Below are positions 59,513 to 64,000 of a stretch of DNA of 64,000 nt, one piece after another; the stretch's first letter is position 1, and the number at the start of each line of letters is the position of its first letter. The notes beneath the pieces are model-generated. The model had not been told where the DNA came from, made no database searches, and saw nothing but the letters and a program-made list of their open reading frames with translations. Origin of the DNA: an uncultured Caldilineaceae bacterium (GTDB lineage Bacteria > Chloroflexota > Anaerolineae > Caldilineales > Caldilineaceae). The stretch is taken from contig OX638330.1 of the NCBI GenBank assembly GCA_951812725.1, forward strand, positions 930,001-994,000, written 5' to 3'. A program made the position numbers and the translations under genes.

Positions 59513-59791
59513 GTGGCCACAGTCTGGATTCCACCCCTGATGCGCTCACTCACCGACGGCCAGCAGATCGTCGAAGCAGAAGGGGAATCGGTGCGAGAGC
59601 TTGTCGCCGCCCTTGAGGAACGCTTCCCGGGTGTCGCCGACCGCATCATAGATGAAGGACGCATTCGGCCCGGCTGGACCGTCGCGGTCGATGGCGCTGT
59701 GCAAAATCGCGGCCTGCGCGCCGCCGTAGGGCCGGACAGCGAAGTACATTTCGTCCCTGCAATGACCGGCGGCAACTCGGTTCGAGTTTGA
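59513..59791 (+). CDS. MoaD/ThiS-like ubiquitin-fold protein with extended C-terminus
   Basis: This is a protein of about 92 residues with the beta-grasp fold of MoaD/ThiS. GESVRELVAALEERFPGV, AVDGAVQNRGLRAAVGPDSEVHFVPAMTGG and then five more residues (NSVRV) follow. The Gly-Gly that normally ends the protein, and is adenylated to carry sulfur, is thus internal. GTG 59513 is preferred, with AGGAGA 9 bases upstream; TTG 59507 overlaps the previous stop. Linkage with a molybdenum enzyme operon suggests a role in cofactor sulfur supply. It could also be a related carrier that needs C-terminal trimming. Confidence 0.78.
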   Translation: MATVWIPPLMRSLTDGQQIVEAEGESVRELVAALEERFPGVADRIIDEGRIRPGWTVAVDGAVQNRGLRAAVGPDSEVHFVPAMTGGNSVRV

Positions 59792-59933
59792 ACTGCGCGC
59801 GCGGCAATCCGGCAATGCGCAATTGCCGCGATACGAATGGAAATTTGCGCTTTTTTCTCTGCCCGCCGCAAGAGCCGGTAACGTTGGCCTGTCAGCGGGC
59901 TCCGAGTTCCTCAATAGCGAATGCAGAGTTCAG

Positions 59934-59968
59934 GACCCGGCAGCATGTAGCAACGCTGCCGGGTCTTT
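59934..59968 (+). terminator. Intrinsic terminator of the molybdenum hydroxylase operon
   Basis: GACCCGGCAGC pairs perfectly with GCTGCCGGGTC (59955-59965) in an 11-base stem with a 10-base loop and a short TTT tail. It lies 142 bases after the MoaD-like gene. The tail is short, so efficiency may be moderate. Confidence 0.7.
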
Positions 59969-60228
59969 CGATTGGCATCCTAGCCGGTTCAGGCGCGAAT
60001 GGATGTGTTGATTCCAATCGAAGCCAGTGGTGGCGTGCCTTAGTCCGGCACGCAGCACTGTAACCCGGAACCGAACATCCTGATTCCCATCTGAAAGCAC
60101 GATTCTTCGCGCGAGTTACGCAACGGAGACTCGGCCACCTATCCTGCCCATACGCAATGAGCATTACGCATCACGCATTACGCATTACGTGCAAAAGCAT
60201 GTCCGCACGTTGAACGGACCTGAAATCC
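59969..60228. other. Intergenic region before the methyltransferase gene
   Basis: I see no gene here. The frames are short, mostly out of phase with any family feature, and lack ribosome sites. The right-hand part holds a small tandem repeat. A methyltransferase promoter must lie here, but none could be assigned. Confidence 0.45.
60152..60190. repeat. Tandem ATTACGC-type repeat
   Basis: About four imperfect copies of a heptamer-to-nonamer unit (CATTACGC, CATCACG, CATTACG) lie 40 bases before the methyltransferase gene. Repeats of this ATTACGC type recur between genes in some bacteria. No function is evident. Confidence 0.55.
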
Positions 60229-61893
60229 ATGCCGGCTCGGAACTCGAGGCCCACAAGCACAGAAGAAAAGATCACCCTCCAATGGCCCCGTAAACGGCTG
60301 CAAGTAGAGCCGTCCCGACCTTCTGTCCAGCAGGTGGAACGCTACCCACCCCAATACTCCGATGCAGCCCGCAGCGGTCTGCTGCTCTCCGGCGATAACT
60401 TCGATTCGCTCTCCTGGCTGCTGGCCAACGGCTATCGCGGCAGCGTCCGCCTGGTCTACCTGGATCCGCCATACAACTCAAACCGCACCTACACCAGCCG
60501 CATTCGTCTGCGCGGTAAGAGGCAGCCCACACTGGGCGAAATGGCCGCGTACGACGATATCTGGCAGCCCGGCGCCTACCTCCAATTCCTGGCCGACCGG
60601 CTCCTCCTCCTGCGCGACCTGCTGCACCCTGACGGAACGCTCTGGCTGCACTGCGATCATCGCATGCAAGCCCAGCTGCTCCTGCTGCTGGCAGAGATCT
60701 TCGGCCCCGATTCGCATCTCAACACCGTGTTCTGGCGCAGCCAGACAATGCGCGGCGCCAAGGTCCATGCCCGCTACTTTCCCCACAGCGCCCAGGCAAT
60801 CCACATCTTTCGCAGGACACCACAGGGCCGGCCTGTCTGGAATGCCCCCAAACGCGAGATCGTACTCACCGAGGAAGCCGCCGCCGCACAGTACATGCGC
60901 GACGAACGCGGCTTTTTCCGCACCTCGGATCCCGGCACATACAGCTTCGAGCGACTGGCCGCCCTGTTTGCAGAGGGACGGCTCTATGCCCCTTACGGCG
61001 GCAACGTGATCGTAGATGAGGACGCGCAACGCGTATACGCCTCCAATGGCGGAAACATCGGCGTGAAGTACCACCTCACCCAACGCGGTCGCAACCACTA
61101 CGTCCTCATCAGACCAGTGGACAATCTGTGGGACGACATCCCCGGTCTGGGGACTGTGCCCGGCGAAGACGAGAACTACCCTACGCAAAAAACCGAACGG
61201 CTGCTGCAGCGGATCCTGGAAACAGCCAGTAATCCCGGAGATCTCGTCCTCGACCCATTTGTCGGGTCCGGCACAACGCTCACCGTGGCGCAAGAGTTGG
61301 GTCGTGACTGGTTGGGCTGCGACAGTTCCTGGCGCGCGGTTCGCACGGCCGCGGGCCGTCTCAGCCGCCAACTGCCTCCCGCAGATTCATCCGATTCCGA
61401 GAGGGGCAGCTGCTCCGATCAGGAGCAAGGGGGCGGTAGGAACTGCTCTCGAATTGAGTACGGATACCGAATTCTGCGACTTGGCAACGGCAGTTCCGTT
61501 TACAGCAGCCAACATTTGCAAGAGCTGCACGACAGCCCCGCAGCGGAGATTAGGCTCGATCAGGATGGCGACAGTTTAAACATTCGGATCGAGCAGTTTC
61601 TTAGTCCGCAACTGGATCATCTGGCCGCCAAAGCGAATTTCAATCTGCCGCCAGACTGGCGCCTGCAAGTCCGAGCTGTCCTGATCGATCCGGACTTTGA
61701 CGGCAAGACCCTGCGGCCGGCGTTAGTGGACGCGCCCGCGGGCAAGAGCGCTCTCGTCGCTGGAGACTATTCCTGCCAGCTGCCCGTTGACCCAGGCAAA
61801 CAGGATCGTGACCGCGCTCCGCATCGGACTGTCGCCATTCTGATAGTCGACGTAGCCGGAGAGGAGCATCTCTTAGTGGACCCAACTCGGTAA
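60229..61893 (+). CDS. Site-specific DNA methyltransferase (N4/N6 type), orphan
   Basis: This 554-residue protein has the beta-class motif order. The catalytic motif IV DPPYNS lies at about 79-84. A type III Mod-like central part follows, with the SAM-binding motif I DPFVGSGTT at about 342-350 and GRDWLGCD. It methylates adenine N6 or cytosine N4. The C-terminal ~170 residues are not typical and look like beta-sandwich or lectin-like segments (RLGNGSSVYSSQHL, NLPPDWRLQVRAVLIDPDFDG); their role is unknown. No restriction enzyme gene is adjacent, so it seems solitary. Confidence 0.86.
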   Translation: MPARNSRPTSTEEKITLQWPRKRLQVEPSRPSVQQVERYPPQYSDAARSGLLLSGDNFDSLSWLLANGYRGSVRLVYLDPPYNSNRTYTSRIRLRGKRQPTLGEMAAYDDIWQPGAYLQFLADRLLLLRDLLHPDGTLWLHCDHRMQAQLLLLLAEIFGPDSHLNTVFWRSQTMRGAKVHARYFPHSAQAIHIFRRTPQGRPVWNAPKREIVLTEEAAAAQYMRDERGFFRTSDPGTYSFERLAALFAEGRLYAPYGGNVIVDEDAQRVYASNGGNIGVKYHLTQRGRNHYVLIRPVDNLWDDIPGLGTVPGEDENYPTQKTERLLQRILETASNPGDLVLDPFVGSGTTLTVAQELGRDWLGCDSSWRAVRTAAGRLSRQLPPADSSDSERGSCSDQEQGGGRNCSRIEYGYRILRLGNGSSVYSSQHLQELHDSPAAEIRLDQDGDSLNIRIEQFLSPQLDHLAAKANFNLPPDWRLQVRAVLIDPDFDGKTLRPALVDAPAGKSALVAGDYSCQLPVDPGKQDRDRAPHRTVAILIVDVAGEEHLLVDPTR

Positions 61894-61975
61894 CGGGAGC
61901 TTCTTCGCGGGGCGAAATCTGACAAATCCCCGTCTAAAGCAGATATCCGCCAGAGTTCCCCCCAATGCCAACCTA

Positions 61976-62031
61976 AGACTTTCGAACGACCGGAGATGCC
62001 CGATATGCCGCCAAAATGATTTCGAAGGTCT
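61976..62031. repeat. Imperfect inverted repeat upstream of mutL
   Basis: AGACTTTCGAA (61976-61986) and TTCGAAGGTCT (62021-62031) are inverted copies with one mismatch, separated by 34 bases. They could form a long-loop hairpin near the end of the methyltransferase transcript or an operator. There is no T-run right after. Confidence 0.35.
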
Positions 62032-62221
62032 GAACGGTTGGGCTTTTTCGCATAGCCAACCAAAGGCAAGTGCCAGCCAGCTACAATCGTGTATCGCAAA
62101 TTGTAATGCTTCGGGCGGTCTGCCCGCACCTGACCCTCGCTCAGCTAGGCTTCTGCAACATTGCAAAAACTGAGGAAACGACCATCGCGAAACCTGCCGC
62201 GAGAACAATCACGCGCAGAAA

Positions 62222-62230
62222 TGGTATACT
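62222..62230 (+). promoter_or_regulatory. Extended -10 promoter of mutL, leaderless start likely
   Basis: TGG TATACT forms an extended -10 element ending 9 bases before the mutL ATG at 62240. The predicted start site falls at or within a few bases of the ATG, and no Shine-Dalgarno sequence lies between. No good -35 is seen. The same TG-n-TATACT form occurs upstream of nuoA2. Confidence 0.5.
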
Positions 62231-62239
62231 TTATCCACT

Positions 62240-64000
62240 ATGGCCATTCAGCTTCTTTCTCAGGACGTAGCCGCCAAAATTGCCGCCGGTGAAGTTGTGG
62301 AACGCCCGGCAAACGTCGCCAAAGAACTGATCGAGAACAGCCTCGATGCCGGCGCGACCGAGGTGCAGGTCGAGATCAGAGAAGGAGGCCGGCGCCTCCT
62401 GCAGGTGACCGACGACGGGTATGGAATCCCCGCTGCCGAAGTGCCGCTGGCAGCCCAGCGCCACGCGACTAGCAAACTGCATACCGCCGCCGATCTGGAC
62501 TGCATCACCTCATTCGGCTTTCGCGGCGAGGCCCTCTATAGCATCGCTGCCGTCAGCCGCATGGCGCTGAGAAGCCGCCACGCCGAATCCGAATCCGGCG
62601 CCGAACTGCATATCGAAGGTGGAAAAGTCATACGCAATCAGCCCGCCGGTTTACCCGTGGGCACAGTCGTCTCTGTCGAAAATATCTTCTTCAATACGCC
62701 CGCGCGGCGTAAGTTTTTGCGGCGCCCGGCAACGGAGGCCAGCCACATCGCCGCCATAGTCCAGCGCTATGCCCTGGCCTATCCGGCCTGCCGCTTCCAA
62801 TATGTCAGCGAAGGCAAACTCTCATTCTTCACTGAAGGCACCGGTCGCGTTGACGACGTTCTGTCGAAAATCTACGGGCGCGAGAACGCCAGCCAGATGT
62901 TTCCCGTGGGTCGATCGCGCGAACGCGCCGCAGCCAGTGCCAATGCAGCACCGGCAAACGAAACCTCCCAGCCACAGGAGGACGAAGTCAGCTTCATGTC
63001 CGACGCCGACGAAAGTCCGGCGGCGCCATCTACCGCACCACCGGCAGGAGTGCACGTCAGCGGATACGTCAGTTCGCTATCCCTCACCCGCCCCACTCGC
63101 ACTCAGATCAACCTGTTCGTTAACCGCCGCTACGTCGAAGATCGAAGCCTGACCCACGCGGTTGTACAGGCATATCACACTCTGTTGCCGGTTGGCCGCT
63201 ATCCACTGGCTGTCCTCTTTGTCGAATTGGACCCGGCCGAGGTGGACGTCAACGTGCATCCGCGCAAGACCGAAGTGCGTTTTGTCGACGCCAACAAGGT
63301 CTTCAGGGCTGTCCAAAGCACCGTTCGCCAGGCGATTGTCGATAACGCCGGCGTGCCTGAAATGCAGCTGGGCGGCGAAGACGCGCGACCTGGCCCAATC
63401 CATACCCAGTCGTCGGGGGAACCGCGGGCTGAAGGCTTCGACCCACAAACAGCCCACCAACCACATCAGAGCGGATGGTCTGCCCGCCGCCACGCGATTC
63501 TCAGCGCCGGTGTCGAACAGCAGCCCGTAATACCATTCGAAATGCCGCCCGCCGACCAGCCCGAATCAGATCCGCTGCTGGACGCACCGAAATCTCTGCC
63601 GGACGCGTCGGCGCCGCCGGCAACGCCTGCCAGCAAGCAAGACGCGCCTCCCTTCGACGCCGATCAGTCCCTACCCCCACTTCGGGTAGTTGGGCAGGCA
63701 GGCGCAATGTATGTGGTTGCCGAAGGGCCGGAGGGGTTGTACCTGATAGACCAGCACGCCGCCCACGAACGGATCCTGTACGAGAAGTTCATGGCCCAGC
63801 GCGCAAGCGGCGAAGGTCAAGGAATCGCCCGCCAGGGGCTGCTTGCACCAATTTCACTGCATGTGGGCGACGCCCGCGCCGGTCTCGTTGCTCAGCACCT
63901 CAACGAGTTGAACGCCGTTGGCTTTGGCGTCGAACACTTCGGCGGCGACACCTTCCTCGTACGCGCCGTCCCCAGCCTCCTATCCGATCAGGACTCTGAA
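62240..64000 (+). CDS. mutL: DNA mismatch repair protein MutL (3' end missing)
   Basis: The frame runs off the right edge after 587 codons. The N-terminal GHKL ATPase has IAAGEVVERPANVAKELIENSLDAGA, VTDDGYGI and TSFGFRGEALYSIAAVS, all intact. The transducer part has VNRRYVEDRSL and VDVNVHPRKTEVRF. A Pro/Ala-rich linker (about 390-480) follows, and the dimerisation domain begins with YLIDQHAAHERI-type sequence. Whether it carries the endonuclease motif DQHA(x)2E(x)4E is partly visible: DQHAAHERILYEKF matches in full. It couples MutS recognition to strand incision. An unusual short insertion of about 55 residues lies near residue 230. Confidence 0.95.
   Translation, partial: MAIQLLSQDVAAKIAAGEVVERPANVAKELIENSLDAGATEVQVEIREGGRRLLQVTDDGYGIPAAEVPLAAQRHATSKLHTAADLDCITSFGFRGEALYSIAAVSRMALRSRHAESESGAELHIEGGKVIRNQPAGLPVGTVVSVENIFFNTPARRKFLRRPATEASHIAAIVQRYALAYPACRFQYVSEGKLSFFTEGTGRVDDVLSKIYGRENASQMFPVGRSRERAAASANAAPANETSQPQEDEVSFMSDADESPAAPSTAPPAGVHVSGYVSSLSLTRPTRTQINLFVNRRYVEDRSLTHAVVQAYHTLLPVGRYPLAVLFVELDPAEVDVNVHPRKTEVRFVDANKVFRAVQSTVRQAIVDNAGVPEMQLGGEDARPGPIHTQSSGEPRAEGFDPQTAHQPHQSGWSARRHAILSAGVEQQPVIPFEMPPADQPESDPLLDAPKSLPDASAPPATPASKQDAPPFDADQSLPPLRVVGQAGAMYVVAEGPEGLYLIDQHAAHERILYEKFMAQRASGEGQGIARQGLLAPISLHVGDARAGLVAQHLNELNAVGFGVEHFGGDTFLVRAVPSLLSDQDSE

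Overview
The window is a GC-rich bacterial chromosome segment, densely coded and in operons, with no rRNA, tRNA, phage or IS element visible. Gene content suits a Chloroflexota bacterium, probably of the Anaerolineae/Caldilineae type. The grounds are two nuo (complex I) clusters, an mreCD-PBP2-minCD-rodA block, PdxST-type vitamin B6 synthesis, and many GTG/TTG starts. This placement is inferred from gene content only and was not tested by phylogeny.

Layout. (1) 1-6427, plus strand: a shape and division block, mreC (5' end outside the window), mreD, mrdA (PBP2), minC, minD, rodA. (2) 6475-22202, minus strand: a complete complex I operon read A-B-CD-EF-[Uma2 nuclease]-G-H-I-J-K-L-M-N. NuoC+D and NuoE+F are fused, and a Uma2-family gene sits between EF and G. 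A near-consensus promoter lies at 22273-22302. (3) 22972-31686, plus strand and divergent from (2): a second nuo operon holding only the seven membrane subunits A, H, J, K, L, M, N, plus a small TPR-like membrane protein. It has none of the peripheral-arm genes. (4) 31691-38136: an aldo/keto reductase (minus), then a plus-strand cluster of SAM methyltransferase, cupin, HpcH/HpaI aldolase, a solute-binding lipoprotein made of two almost identical tandem domains, and an amino-acid-type ABC permease. No ABC ATPase is nearby. (5) 38252-40587, minus strand: amt with two divergent PII proteins. (6) 41000-42771: pdxS and pdxT. (7) 43006-45441, minus strand: a DUF4013 membrane protein with a Pro/Glu repeat tail, and queG. 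(8) 46379-52760, plus strand: rpsO, pnp, lepB, an AI-2E transporter fused to a HAD phosphatase, and a DUF2165 membrane protein. (9) comEC (minus). (10) 55793-59791: a xanthine-dehydrogenase-type molybdenum hydroxylase (FAD, 2Fe-2S and Mo subunits) with a MoaD-like protein. (11) An orphan DNA methyltransferase, then mutL running off the right edge.

How it fits together. Respiration dominates: operon (2) can encode a whole NADH:quinone oxidoreductase. Operon (3) could supply an alternative proton-pumping membrane arm that would need a peripheral arm from elsewhere, either operon (2) or another locus. The amt-PII genes point to ammonium uptake control, and the ABC/aldolase cluster to use of an unidentified small organic substrate. 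The most unusual items are the membrane-only nuo operon, the tandem-duplicated binding protein, the AI-2E/HAD fusion, the PII pair with changed nucleotide-binding residues, and a MoaD-like protein whose Gly-Gly end is masked by five extra residues.
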